Shown here piece by piece: positions 26,601-41,600 of a stretch of DNA of 60,000 nt (its first letter is position 1; each line of letters begins with the position of its first letter). The stretch spans positions 7,323,001-7,383,000 of the forward strand of contig NC_092673.1 of the NCBI RefSeq assembly GCF_964355755.1, given 5' to 3'. A program made the position numbers and the translations under genes. This DNA comes from Antedon mediterranea. Taxonomy: Eukaryota; Echinodermata; Crinoidea; Comatulida; Antedonidae. Below the pieces are notes generated by a model. That model made no database searches, was not told the DNA's origin, and saw only the letters and a program-made list of their open reading frames with translations.

Positions 26601-29600
26601 TTTCATAAAACAAAAATACAATCATTATATAATTTTGATGAAAATTACTAAATGAAAGTTCAGGTAATCATAATTTGCATAGATGCTCAATATGTTGTTT
26701 GAAGTATGGCAAATATGGAATTGAGCAAAATATGAAGCAAAATATAGTTTTCTATAGTAAAAACATTGCCAATATAATTGACGTAGTTTTTAACAAACTT
26801 CTATCACTAATTTGCAATTACTGTAGAGTTGAATGCTAGAAAAGTTTGCATGGCTGGTTGCCTTTTGGTTTGTAGTTTTTAAATGCACTACTAGTACTAT
26901 ACTCAAGTTTTGCTAATAATAATTTTATTTGGTCTGTTTGTCGCATAGCCATCATATTATGGCTAAAATCAGTTTGTCGTATAAATGAAAAAAACATCTT
27001 ATTATATTTATTGTTTCTAAATTAATTAATTACCAGTATGTCACCAGGCAGGTTTACTGTAGAATTTGTGTACTGGTAATTTATAAAAAATAATAAATAT
27101 TTTTAAAGTCAAAATTGCTACAGAATTATACTGTAAACAGTTTAGAATCTCCAGTATTGATTTTGTTGTTGTGTTAATACCAAAAATGAAGTTTTGACCA
27201 TCTGAAATTAGTCAAAAGTAAATGGTATTCTAGCCTTATTCATGTGTCTCGTGACCATGTCTGATATACTGTAGTCTACATCTGTACCAGCACTTAAATG
27301 GTATTAGAAGAAATGTTTTAGCTGCATGCAATTTTAAAAAGAGTTAAACTGACTTATTGATTGAAGTTAAATTGATAAAAGATAAATGTTTCTAAATTTT
27401 ACATTTACTAGAGTGCTTGGTTTTTAAAGTGCATGCAATTGTTTACTGTACCATATATGTACAGTGTATAAATACCTAATAATACCATCCGAATGATCCA
27501 GCAACCAATAAACGTGTTGGCTGCAAACCTGCTGTATGCCAATGTTATAGCTATCTATGGTTTTATGATGTCTCAGTCTTAACAGCTATTTACATGCATA
27601 AAATGTATGTCTAGTGTGAATGTACACAGTACTGTGTGTGTTTAGTGCATTAGGGTAAATGATAAGTTGTATACATAAAGATGTGATGTATAAAAAGAAA
27701 GACACAAAATGTATTGCGTGTAACAGTACAGTATCGGTACATGTATTTGATATTTATGTGGCATACATATATTTTTTCTGTCTGGATACAGGCTGCGGAT
27801 CAGATATTTGAACTTCATAATGCTATCTTGTGGTGCATCAATGATTTTCACGCTAAAACCAATGAACAAATCAGTAATATACTGTATGATGGAACTTGAA
27901 TTTAAATGTTGTACAATTTGATGATAAGGCATAGGAAAGTTAATTATCTTTAAACATTTATGTTTAATGCCATGAATATAATGATTGTTAATGTTACACC
28001 TAGATTTAGATAATAAACCAAAACACAACCAGGCTGAACATAGCATGCATAAGGAACTTTAAACTGCCATTCTCTTATTTTCTATTTTATTTCATTATTT
28101 AACATTTATTCTATCTATATATTAGCTTATTTTGCTATATTATAATATTGTTTTGACAGTATTGACCTACTTCCACTAAATATCAGAGTATTATTAGTAT
28201 GGCCATTACATTAACTGTGCATAGGAATTTTATCTACATATTTTGGACAGGATTTAATTGGCTTATTATATTTCTGGGTTGTTTTATATGCTATGGATCT
28301 GCAGAGGCTATTGAATTCTCTGGCTATTAGATTGATTATTTTCACTGATTGACAGCAGTACCATGGCAACGAGGGTGTAATCATCATTTTTATTAGTCCA
28401 GAGTAGGGTTGTTATAAGCACAGCACATTTCGCTAGTGAATTAAATGTCATCGATGATACATTAGTTGTGTATGGCGTGCTATTCTTTAATCATTACAAA
28501 TATTATTTGAAGACATTGTATGTCCACATCTGTTCGCCACACTCACTTGCCATTTGCAATTTTTAGTATGATTTTAAAACTGTAGACAATGACTAGACAA
28601 TAGACATATATGACTAGACATGTTTGGTGGTAAATAGTTATGATTAATAATTATAAATGAGTTACTGTTTGGAAGTTCATCAAGCTGTGTTTGTTTATTC
28701 AATTTGTAAAGTTATTCTTGTCATCATTAAACTTTATCATTGACATTAAAAAGCTTTGTCATAATTACAATCATTCCATGTTTAACCCCGCCACATGACA
28801 TACTGGTATACTAAGTACATTACTATTAATACTACACAACACCAACTAGTGTAGATTTCTATCCATCATCCAGTACTGTCTGCACTAAAGTGCTTAATGT
28901 GTGATCAGTTAATTCTTTTATACCATCCATGTTAATTATGAAAACTCCAATGAACCTCTTGATAGGTATCAGAATGTAACTCCAAGACAAGCTCTTCAGA
29001 TCAGGGGTATGTTGGATGTTTAACAAGTGTATGTTTACGTTTAATTTTAAAAGCTATACTGCAATGATTCAACTCCAAAGGCCGATATATAAAGAAAAGT
29101 GGGTTTTCATCAAACTACTGATACAACCAAATATGGTAGTGATGGTATGACATCATTAATGTCATATATGGGCACATTTTTGTCACATAAATGTGATAGT
29201 GTAGACTGTTTAGATAGTTTATACCACACCTACCACATGATATCATTTATTAATTTCATAGAATATAGAAACCATAAATATCATGGGGTGATTAATAGGT
29301 CAAGGAATTGAAACTATTTTCTTATTTAATTTTTATCTGTTACAGTGTTGTTACTGTGTAGTGTATTTTGTTGACAGATACTGTAGCTATGACTAATAAT
29401 ATTATAATGGTGATTTTTATATCAACTAGCTGCGAGCGAGGTATGGTGACTCAATGCTGTAATTCTGATCATGCATAAAGATCAAGCTCACTGATGCGAA
29501 ATGCTGATTAAGTTTGTAAATTATTTACAATAACTCTAGGCTTCAACTGTTGTGTGCATTCATTTTACTAAAGCGCCCTCTACTATCGAAGTATTCGAAA

Positions 29601-32600
29601 TCTACAGTACATATCGATTATTTATAAACAACAACCCATTTCATGCCAGGTACTCATAGTACAGACTTGTCTGTTTGAAACATTCTCAACTGTAAATATC
29701 AAAAATTTCAATCCATTACAAAAATTATTTTTAGAAAGTACACCAAATCTACTTAATCATTTTTTTTTTAAATTCACATGTTTATTTTGATATTTGATTG
29801 GGAATTTTGAGTTACTGCAAATGTGATGGATAAAAAAAAAGATAGTCAAGCCTTGTTATACAAGGGTAACTCCCACACATAGGTGAATAGAAGATAACCA
29901 TGCCATCCGTATCTCCCATTGCCAGGAACAGACCTAGGGTTTTCCCTACTTTTCCCCATGGTTTTGATCCTATTGTTGTATCTGGAATAAGTTTTGAATA
30001 AACAATATAACTAGAGTGTTGTGTCAATCTACTGCAGTACTATAATGTATATTATCAGTTCATTGTACATTTAGTGCTCTTTCTCTTTTTGGTTTATAAT
30101 CTTGAATTGAACTTTCTATTGATTCAAGTCCTAAAATAAAATTATTTAAAGGTTTCTATCATTTAAAAAAAACATTACTTTACAGGGTAGTATCGTTTCT
30201 GTAGTATACTTTGTAACAATGAAACTTAATACAGGAAAATTTGAAAAACAATTAAAAATAGGCTGAGTGCATTTTGAGTATTAATCAAAAATAAAAGGGA
30301 AAATAAAATACATTTATCTTGAAAATATCTTTATGTAATATTGTATGAAGTTGATTTTAATAGCAAATTGTGTCATTGTATTTCAAACACTTATATTCAG
30401 TATTTTATTTCCTTGTGCATTCATTAACCCATTAAAAATGTATTACGGTATCCCCCAAAATCATGAAAAATTTAAATTAATTAAATCAGACTTTGAATAC
30501 GTTATTTTGTAGTTTTAATAAAGTTAATCACTTCCATGGAAAAAAAATATGTTTTCACCAATAAATTGACAAAATAAATGGTTAAATTCAACCAAAATCC
30601 CACTGGCTAGCAGCCAATTTGGCTGTTTTTTGCTTTAAATTAATTTTTTTTCAGGTAAATAAATACATTTTTTTTCGATCAATTTTTTGGTCAAAGTGGA
30701 TAACTATTATGTTACATTAAAATGGCATATTCAACAAAAATGTTGTTAAGAATTATTTTTTCGGGGTGACAATACATCTTTAAAAATATTTTTAAATTTC
30801 AAGAAACTTAGCACAGAACTTAACTGCTTTAAGACTGTGTTAAGCTGACCAAAGTCAGTCAAAATCTGAGCTCGCAAAATCCTCAGCCCGTGTGACCAAA
30901 ATATACAGGCTAACTAAAAATTAAAATGATCTTGATGGGTAGGCCTACTTAAGAAAAAAAAATGTTCTTTAAATTCATATTCGTACTGCTTAATAGAAAC
31001 TGGCCCTAAAAGAATGGAAGGAAATGAAGTCATTGTACTAAAACTTGTATTGGTATCCTTGTTGATTGAAATCCATTCTATCACCTTATAAATAGATATC
31101 TGCTTCTTCAATTAATAAACTACAGTATTTACAATATATAGTGTTGTGATTGTTTTTTAAGCTTGCTTGCGGTACTTCAAAATAGAACCTTACTAAGATT
31201 AGGATATGGACTTATGTCTGAGGACCACAACTCATTGTTAAACTATTAAATAGTATTATACATACATGTGGTGATTTACTATAACTACAGTAATTCTGTG
31301 ATGGCCAGTATCCATGGGTGTGACATTGCCAAATAACCAGGTTGATTTTGTTTTAATTTTATTTGGAATTCTTTTTGGCTTGCCAAATATTATTCTGTGA
31401 TATTGAAGAGGAGAAAAAAAAGTTACCAACAAGTGAACCTGGTTCTTCTTACTCCGCCCCCCCCCCCCATTCCCCAACATTTCATTTTGCAATTAAAAGA
31501 CTTTACAGAGCAAAATTAAACCTGATCAACAATTGATTGGTTCTTTTGAACTCTTGTTTTAAGAATGCCAATTTACTGATTACTTGAAGTTTGCTTTTGA
31601 ATTGAAAGTAAACATGTTATTATTAATTTATTTACCCTCAAATTTTAACCAGTTATTTCCTTACAATAGAAAGTACACTCAAGAGTTTAGTTTATGGTTG
31701 CTCGAGCACCATTAATGTTTAGAAATAACCAGAGGATATTGAGGAAGAAAGAAAACAAAAACCATGCAGATTCATTATCTCTTGAACATAGAATTTCATA
31801 GGGAACTTTCCCCGTGAAGTGACCTATGACCTGTCCATTCAACCCAGAATCTGCCAAAACTGTGTTGAGGATTCAAGCAAGGAAACACATCCCAATATCC
31901 CTGCATGTGCACAATGACATAACTAGTTCCTAGGTCGTAGGTCGTCACAAATTAAAACCAGCAAAGGGTAAATGCACTTTTAAAGGAGGTATCATGATTC
32001 AGTGCCAGAGGTTGTATCGAACTATAATAAATTATCAAATTAAAATTGCAACACAATAGAATTTATGAGATTTAATTAATTTATATTTCAATTACTTTCA
32101 TAAAAGTAAAGTTAACATCTTGAAATTATGACCCAAGGCAGAAGTAGAGTGTAATAATTTGCTATAGTTTCTGGTTAAATTACTCAGAATTGCCTATTCA
32201 CTGAGGAACATCAGCCCTAAGTGAATAGAGGCCTATAGTAATCGGAATAACCTACACTCTAAATTGGCAAACTCGAAATAGGCAAAGTATATTTTTGATT
32301 ATAGCTTTTCTTACAGTTTACAACAAAATATTGCTATACGATTGCTACTCATGTAGTATTTATTGTTTGGTTCAATGAGATTTTTGTTTTTTCTAAATGA
32401 TGTTATTGCAATTGCATTGTTCATAATCCCGGAAGTTTGTAGTTTCTATTTCCCTTAACATATGTATACAATGTTATTATGTACTGCAATAATAATTGTT
32501 TTAGTACACAGTATGTATTGTTTGTCTCTGTTTTGTTTTTACTATTTTTGTTACAATACAGATTACTGATTGTGTTTTTGTCAAAATGTTCATACGGATC

Positions 32601-35600
32601 TATTTTTAAGATTACAACCGTGATACATGCAAAAACTGGATTAAAATATAATATTACCAAAAATATAAATCTACTTGTTCCTATACTTTAAAATGTTCTG
32701 TGGTAGAACCTCCTTTGGGGAGGATAGGATACCCCTATTTCAGGAGACAACATTACATGTTTTAAAACTATAGTGGTCAAGCCCTCTTCAGAGGAAACCA
32801 TATTGGGATCCTTTTAGGTGTTCTACCAACAATTAAGTTAGCTGAAGTTATATCTGCACAATGTAAAAAAAAACATTATTTCAGTTACAGAAAGAATGTT
32901 TTTTTTTAAACTACAGTATTGTTTTTATTTAAATGCCATTTCACATTGGTCCTGTTTACAGACAGACTAACAAGAGTATGTCACAGACACTAACGCTAAA
33001 TGTGTCTGAGCATATACCCTTAAAATGTAAACATCAAGTCAAAGTTACAACACATTGCGAAATTGTGATTTTAATTTAGACATCAATCTGTAAAAAGAAA
33101 ATTGTGCAAAGTATTGAATGTCGTTCTATAAAGATGCGGGTATGTTACTCATAAGCAAATGCATTAAAGGCTTTTATTACCTCAGCTGTAGGATCAAGTT
33201 TATTGAGGAATTATACTTATTCGCTGGTTAGACAAACCTAAACACTCGCTATTTAGCTTTGAGTGGTGAAGGTGTATACAAAGCAAAAAAACCTGATTAA
33301 TTTATTACTATTTTCCAAGTATCGACAAAAGGTTATTTATATATGTTTAGGAATTCTGAGATTCTATTATTTTGGTTTGCTTCATCTGATTTTACTGGAA
33401 AATAAATATTCAATTTAATATTGACGGCTGTAAATTTGTCCAAAGGAATCGTGTAAACTCGTTGTTTCTGAAGATTTAATGTCCATTTTGAAGTACCCCT
33501 GTACCATCACTTGAAAAGATTACAGAAGGTGTTTGACCTTTGACCTACAGGGCTTCTACATTGATGAAAATGAGCAAGTATTATAGTACCAATAGTTATT
33601 TATACTTCAACGATTCAAAGTCGCTTAAGTTAGTATAAAGACGATAATATAAGTAAATGTTTTCTACCATCTCTATGATGATCATGGATACAAAACTTAG
33701 ATGTTTCAGCGATGGTTCATGTTATGTAATCTTTTTAATCCGCACGATTTCCTTTTTACTCTACGCAACAGAATTTGATAATCCGGCTACACCTCTTCCT
33801 TTAAAAGTCGTTCCGGGATATTTTTACTAGAATACTTATATCTACCATTCATTTCACACTTCTGGGAATTCAAAGGAATACATCATTATTCAGAAATTGT
33901 TCTCCAATGAAAAAGCAATGATATAACGTTTTGTACAATTTGAGGAAAATATTGGAATACTTGTTTTTTATTGGATCACCATGTATCATTTTGAGTATTC
34001 ACAACTTGTGTCGAGTATTGTGACGCTGCAGAGGAATAAGGTTAAAGTTTTAGTCATCGATGAAAAAGTAATTTTTTTGTTTTTTAAATTTGTATTCTTT
34101 TAAAGTATTATCAAGCCTATTTGTTTGAAGGTTAATATATGTATGTACCATGACTGTAGCCACGAGAAATAAAGTGGTGTATTGATCGCAAGAAAAGGGC
34201 CACAGGGTTATGAAATTGTTCACCTTGTTAAAACCTTACAAACCCTACTGGTGGCTATGGCTCTGATGTAGAAAGAGTTTGTATGGGTGCCACAGATACA
34301 AAGGTCTTTAGAAAGAGTTACAAGCTCTATCAATAAACATAATAATTTGTATTCAAATCTTTCATACTGTGTTGTAATTTTCAGGTTGAGAAAAGTAGTA
34401 GTAAATTGAGTTGCATGAAATATGTCTTTATTGGTGCATGAGGGGATTTTGAATTTAATGATAATAAAATATTATAACAAGTTTTTTAATGTTCGTTTTA
34501 AATATGTCTTTATAGTGCATGAATGGAGTTCAAATTTAATAATGATAAAATATAATTTTTTAATAAAATAAAAAACAGTTTTTAATGAGTTGTTCAGTAC
34601 CACACTGGTGTACAAGACTGGTGTGGTTTATTTCAAATGACATAAATTTGCTGTAATTAAACAACGCTGTAATTGCATTTACCACTTGATTTAAGAAAAA
34701 GGATATTAAATTGAAAAATTGTTTTTATTAATTAATATTGCTTATTTATATTATTTTTATTTTCCTATTGTAGGATGTCGACCGTATTCGAAATGCAGAG
34801 AAGCAAGTAACGCTGGCACTGAGGTGGTTTCAAAGTAAGTTCTTTTAATAGTAAGGGATCATGTCAAAGTTATTCCACTGCAGTTACTGCAGGCCTATTT
34901 AGAAAGCATTTTATCATACATAATACTGTTTGCAGTGACTGTCTCATCATCATATACAAAAAAAAACTAACATCATATGTTGTTGTAGTAAAATAATGTA
35001 GTTACTGCAGTGCAGTAAAATAATTGTTTATATTTATATATAAATACCTGCACCAGAGCTGGTGGATAGGGCTTCAACATGGCATCTGATTTAAGACAGC
35101 CATATTGTGAAGGGACTTTTAATGTGTTGAACTTTGATGCTATTAGAGTTTGCTATTTACTTTATAACATTTTTTTTGAAATGACAATTATGATTTGTTT
35201 ACATTTACAGAGGTTATAGATAAGGAGGTGATGACCATGCTGTCAAACACTGCCACCAAGGTGCTTCAAGAAGTCATTGAATTGCATACAATACTTAAAA
35301 CAACATTAAACAATGAAGACAGGTTAGTGTTATTTTGTTTTTATTAAACAGTATTTTGCACAGACTCACCTTAGAAGGCGAAACGGCCTAGCTTCAATGT
35401 GATCTAGTTCTTTCTAGAGAGCATTTGTTGTGTACAGCACTGTTTCTAACCTCTGGTAGGGGACATCTTTGGGACCCAACATAGTATCCTCTTATAAACA
35501 AATAAATAAATGTTCATTCCCTCATTCCTTTCTTGAAAAGTGTCTCCTTTAAAGCATTACAGTTAATATGGATGGCACGTTTTTGAACTGACTCCAGAAA

Positions 35601-38600
35601 AGGTGATGATTAGCTTAAATTTAAAGAGTGACAGGAAGTGTAATGATACTTGGGTCTATTCAGACCTTCAGAGATTTCCAGAGGTTTAAAGTGCTGTAGA
35701 AGCCACCTCTTTCGTTCACTGCAAAATCCTAATATACAAAATGAATGGATGTAGTACCTCAATTTCTGACACAATATCTGAACTTTGTAGGTCAGATCAT
35801 ACCCTTGGTACAATCTGTATAGCCACATCCAGATTTAGAAACAGGTATCCATGGGTGTAGGTGACAGAGATGCCAGTTTCAAGCTGTCATAGGTGTATTT
35901 CTTTTTGCTTCTGGCAGTACTGTAATATGGAATTATTATAGTTATTATCTTTTATTCTCTTATTATTATTCTCCTATTAAATGTCACATTATTTATATAA
36001 AGATTAAATCTTGGTATTGAATAGTCTAAGCATTCCAGACTTTGTAACAAGACACCAAATTACAGACTGATTACATGTCATTACATGTGTTATGTCTCAC
36101 TGAAACATATAGAGTACAGATAGAGTACAGATAGAGTACAAATAGAGTACAGATAGAGTACAGATAGAGTACAGATAGAGTACAGATAGAGTACAGATAG
36201 AGTACAGATAGAGTACAGATAGAGTACAGATAAATAATAATATTAAAGTAAATACTCTATGAAGGAGTTTTATTCGAAAATACCCTTTTTTGTATTTATG
36301 TTATACTATTAGATTGCCTATAAATAGGAAAAAATACAACGCAATTAATAAAATTTAGTAAAAAACGTTTAATTCCAAAGGATTTTCTATGGGGGCATTT
36401 ATTCAACATGGGGTGTTTATTTGAATAAATATGGTGAATTTGTTGTGAAACATCTATACCCTTCTCTTTGAGGAGGTTATTTCTGTGATTTATTTTAAAT
36501 AATTTTTGTTATCAATTCATCTTCTAGCACAACTGTAATGTCTGAACAGAGCAGAGTTAATCAGAATCTAGCCAAGTTGATTCACTGGGCAGACAAGGAG
36601 ATGCTCAATGGCCACAAAGACATTGATAAGGCCTCAATAAAGATCATCACAAAAGACATGGCCGAAGGGGTGTCTGATCTCGTAAAACTTACCGTCACAA
36701 AAATTGAAGAAAAAGAACAGTTACAACAACGTCGTCATTCTGAAACGCAAGTTACACCAAGGATTAAGCGCTTATCTTCATTAGACCCGTCGGAGTAAGT
36801 TTTTCTTTAATATTGTGATGTATATCATTTATGCAAATAAGTATGGAAACACAAGTAAACAAGTATGTAGGGGTAAGAAGTCATGAAAGAAAATTATAAA
36901 GGCTTGAAGTAGAAAGTTCAAACATTCCTAATGTTTAAATTAGTAGGCCTACATTATTTATTGGACAAACAGCAAAACTTAAATGTTGCAGATTAGATTA
37001 CAGAATTTAACAAGCAACTACAGTAAATTCCTTGAAATTCAAACTTGAGAATACTAAAGTCCAGGTATTTCCTGATAGGAATGTTTTGTAAAAACCTGGT
37101 ATTAGCTTGATTTTGATAGTACGTCACCAAGGAGATATTGAACAGTATTAAAAATAAGAATCCAATTCAACATTTTATTATTTTTCTTTTTTTTTTCATA
37201 AAAAAATATTTATATTCATTTATTTATTCAACAATAAAATAAATTATTAAAAAGTACAATAATATATAAGTAGTAGTGTAGTATTCAGCAAGATAATAAG
37301 TTATTTTATATATTAAACTATTACATCTCTTGGTGACGTACTATCAAAATCAAGCTAATACCAGGTTTTTACAAAACATTCCTATCAGGAAATACATGGA
37401 CTTTAGTATTCTCAAGTTTGAATTTCAAGGAATTTACTGTAGTTGCTTGTTAAATTGTGTAATCTAATCTGCAACATTTAAGTTTTGCTGTTCATAATTG
37501 CAACAATTTATATTTTTTAAATAAAAATAAAACACCTAAAAATATTTTAATTTTTAAACATTTTTTCTGGTGAAAATATAAATTTAAATATTATTGTATT
37601 AAACACTTTTGTCATTTTGTGATTTTAGTATGTCCAATGACATATATGATACACCACCACTAAGTCCACGAGAACGAGAGATCCTGGAAAAGACTCCACT
37701 GACATCATGGCCATCAGATGGTGATATTCATAATGGTTGTCATAGTGATCCAGGGGAAGATTGCACCCCTCCCCCAAAGCCATTCCTACCTGAAAACCGA
37801 GTTATAATTAGGCAGCAGTTGGAGATGTGAGTACAGTATTTTTTTTTTTTATGTTGCCAATTTTGTCCCCAATGATTTTGAACCAACTCAGCCGATTCTC
37901 AATACTGTATTAAATTTTTTCCAGTATTGTTGGCAAATTCTGGTATCACATCACATGTGTTTCATACCTGTATCATAAGGTACACTGTATTAGATACATA
38001 GTGCACTATATTATGAGATTTGCCTATGATACGGGACAAACATTGCCATAATGTGGAGATTACAGTACTGAAAATCAGGTGGCAGTTTTATTTATCACTG
38101 TAAAATACTAGAAATAAAATTATAAAATTTCTTTTCAGGATTGATCCTATTCCACCCGCTCTACCACCTAAGCTTCGCTATTCAACATGTGATCACTCAA
38201 ATTGGACTGACCCAGGAAGGGACTTAAATCGTTCAATCTCAAGTAGTTCAGGCTCATTGATGAGTCATCAATCGGACATAAGTAGCTCTGGAAGCTCTGC
38301 CAGCCGTACTGACTCGAAACGAAGCAGCCAAATATCTAGTACTACAAGCGAGGATCGTGTCTCTTTAGAATCTTCGCAAATATTATATGATAAAGAAAAT
38401 CGAAGGCCGTCGCCAATTCCTGATCATTTAAGTATTCATTTGCATCCTGTGTCGGCGAATTACGATACAGGTTCGGAAACGTCTGATACCGGTGTTTTGA
38501 GTGATACACCGCCGGCGTTGCCTGAAAAAAGGCGGTATTTTCTTGGTCGTAAGCTTTCCGATTATGAGAATGTACCGGATGAGCGTAAACTTTCTGATTA

Positions 38601-41600
38601 TGATAATAATACGGCCAATGATACTCCGATTCATGAACGCTTAGTGATTTCAATGGACGATGGACAATGCCGCTTACCTAGGGATATGGTTTTTGATGAA
38701 ACCCCTGTTGATACAATTGATGGCATTGAAGATGGAGAGGAAGCACCTAGTCACAGTGAGTATAATCTGGAATGTATGATACTAAACTATAATTGCAATT
38801 CAATTTATTTTCCAGAAAGACATATACATTCTATACATTGTTTTTTTTTTATTTCGAATCTTCACTATGTGCAAAATCAAAACAGATTTATGACGACATA
38901 ATTAATGAGAAGAATTAGTTTCAAAAAGATGTTGCTGGTGACACTTTTCTTGCAGATTTTAGAAAATTGATAAATTCTCAGTAAATACTCTTAATATACA
39001 CTAATGCAATGTAGACAAAATTCTTGTGATATCTCTTTTCTTCTCCATTATTCAACTTTGATTGGTTAAAATATAAACACAAACAAACCAATGTACAGAA
39101 CAAGTGATCAAGTACCTTAATATCTATCTATATCAGGAGAATATAAATTAATACTTGCAAGCATAATGTACAATATGAATTAACAAGTACGCTTTGGTGG
39201 TTAAGATGTTTGTTTCCAATTTGAATGTTCTTGGTTCAAATCCAATCTGGGTTCATGGGGTCAGGATTTGTACTTAGACTTGTTACCACTCTCGGCTGAA
39301 CATGTTCTTGATCACTGTGTAATAAAAATAAACCAAATTGCAGTACTCGCGCACATATTATGACATTGCACTCTCGATGATGTCATCAAGAATACAACAG
39401 AACATTTATTTAATATCATTTGACCCACAATCTTCCAATCAAATTTACTTTAAGTCTGTTAAAATATGAAAACGACAATAAAGCATAGGGATATGTATGG
39501 TAGGCTTATATTCATGAAGTAATACATTTTATTCATTTCTTCTAGTCAATAATTATCTTGGATTAATTGATGGATATACGGAACAGCATTTTCAGGCGTC
39601 TTTTGTCACTAATTCAATTAACACCTGCAAACCTGGTGAAAGGCGATCGTTGGATTTCCTTATATCATCGTTTCCAGACGAAACACCACCTTTTCCTTTA
39701 GAGACATGCGATTCTCCGAAGGGGAACACCTTACCTCCAAAGCTACCAGCGAAAATGAAGGATGCTCTAGGAGTAAGTTTTTTTTTATGGAACTTACAAA
39801 CTAACTATAATCACATTTCATATAAATTTTTATTTAAAATTTGAGTCGACATTTTTAATTCCTTAAATTATTTAACATTTTATATTAGTATACTTTAATT
39901 ATATATAATACTTTTATTATTATTATTGTTTGAAAGGGAATGTCTTCATACATTGGTTTAAGCTCATCTATTGACATCTTTGGCATTTTGTATATACTTT
40001 CTGTGTACTTTCTAATTTTTGTTTTCATGCTGAAATTAAATAAACAGTAGTAACAGCACTGAAGTATGAGGATATGCCCTCATCTACTTAGCCGCAAGCT
40101 TTCTAATATATTTAAATCAGATGAAAGTTTCAACATTCATAATTATATTTTTACAGCAGGAAAGGCAGCGGTTATATTCTACTCCAGAAAGATCTCGGGT
40201 TCAAAATCCAGAACTCAAGAAAAAATCGGATAGTATGATATATAGTAGCGAAGATGTTAAAACAAGGTACACCTGCAGTAATCGTATTTACATTTCTATC
40301 TACCCACCAAAAGACTATTTTAATTTTTGTGTCAATTAGTAACTGGTATTTTTAGACCTTTGCTACCATGTATCAAAATAACTGTAATGTTTAAAGATAA
40401 CATGATTTCTGGCTTGTTTAAATTCTGAAGTCTTCTTTAGGCCAAATAATAGTGTTTTCAATTTGCAATAACCGACGACCAAACTACGTCATTTAGTTCA
40501 TTTTGAACATATTGGAATATTGAGACTTGGAATATTGAAACATGTGTCCTCACCTCAACATATTTTGATGGTTTTTAGAACAAACAACAAACAACGACAC
40601 ATCATCAATGAACCTGACCTAGGTTGGTAGTTGGCCCTCAGCCGTTACAAATCGCAAGCTCCTTAATAGCAGTTGTTGACTATTTTGTAATTTAGCTTTC
40701 GTTAAATTTTACATCAAAATTGCTTTATTACATTCATCAAGCATTCTTAGGTGTGAAAATAGCAATTTTAGACTCTTATACTCATGTTTAGTACATTACA
40801 ATAGCTAATAGCTGAAATAAAATTTTTTTTTCTGTATTATACTTTTTTTTAAATTAAAATTACTTTATTCTTTATTGTAGTGGGTTAGAAAACCCTGCAT
40901 CTTATCAAACTTCGGACACAGATATCGATGATGAAGGCCGAGGAATTCTTAATAAAACAGATGTATCCGAATACCTTGTAAGAAGTGAAGAAACTCCATC
41001 GGTAAGTTATAAATGCACAGACTCCTACGCTAACCCAATATTATCCTTTAGAAATAATGCAATTAAAGGTATTGTTTCACACAATACAGTAGAACTCCTT
41101 TTAGAGAACATCTCCAGGATCAAACAAAGTTCCCCTTAATTGAGGTGTCCCCTGAATAGGGTTGGCCGTAGTGTTGATCGATTGCGTCATGATTGGTCTC
41201 TCCTTTGCATTGCACTTTTAAATCATTGCGATGCGTCCTTGTGAAAACCGAGCTTAACTATGGTTGTAATGTATATCATCATTTTTTTCTAAACAGGATG
41301 GAAGTCCTCCAATTCGAGGTGGTCCAGTTGATGCCCTAATTGTGTATGCTGCTGACATGGACAAAAAGGGTAAGAAAAATATATCATTTAATTCTTTGAA
41401 TAAAAGGCCACTGCTGTAAGAACTACTGAAGCTCATTGCTTGAAAATCACCGTAGCAACTAGCAGGTTTTTCATAATTGCTACTTAAAGTTTATGTTGAC
41501 TGGTTGTAATTTTAGGAAACTTGGTCTGAGGCTAGATCTGCAAATTTTTTCAGTTTAAGAAACTTGCAAGTTTATGTATTTTGTGTTAATTTATCAAAAA

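Larger units (their letters stand above)
25813..34773. other. Large RAPGEF1 intron (9 kb)
   Basis: AT-rich, no further in-frame exon found. It contains a MITE copy at 29101-29209, a repeat shared with 6329 at 30626-30760, a hairpin at 32187-32230 and a diverged AGAACC-type repeat near 32700. Segments near 25425 and 34250 share an inverted CCATAGCCACCAGTA word. Confidence 0.55.

Noticed and set aside
27714-27899. Possible additional RAPGEF1 exon after GGATACAG
   Set aside because: It has no donor that preserves the phase 0 junction between exons 2 and 3, and no similarity to the protein.
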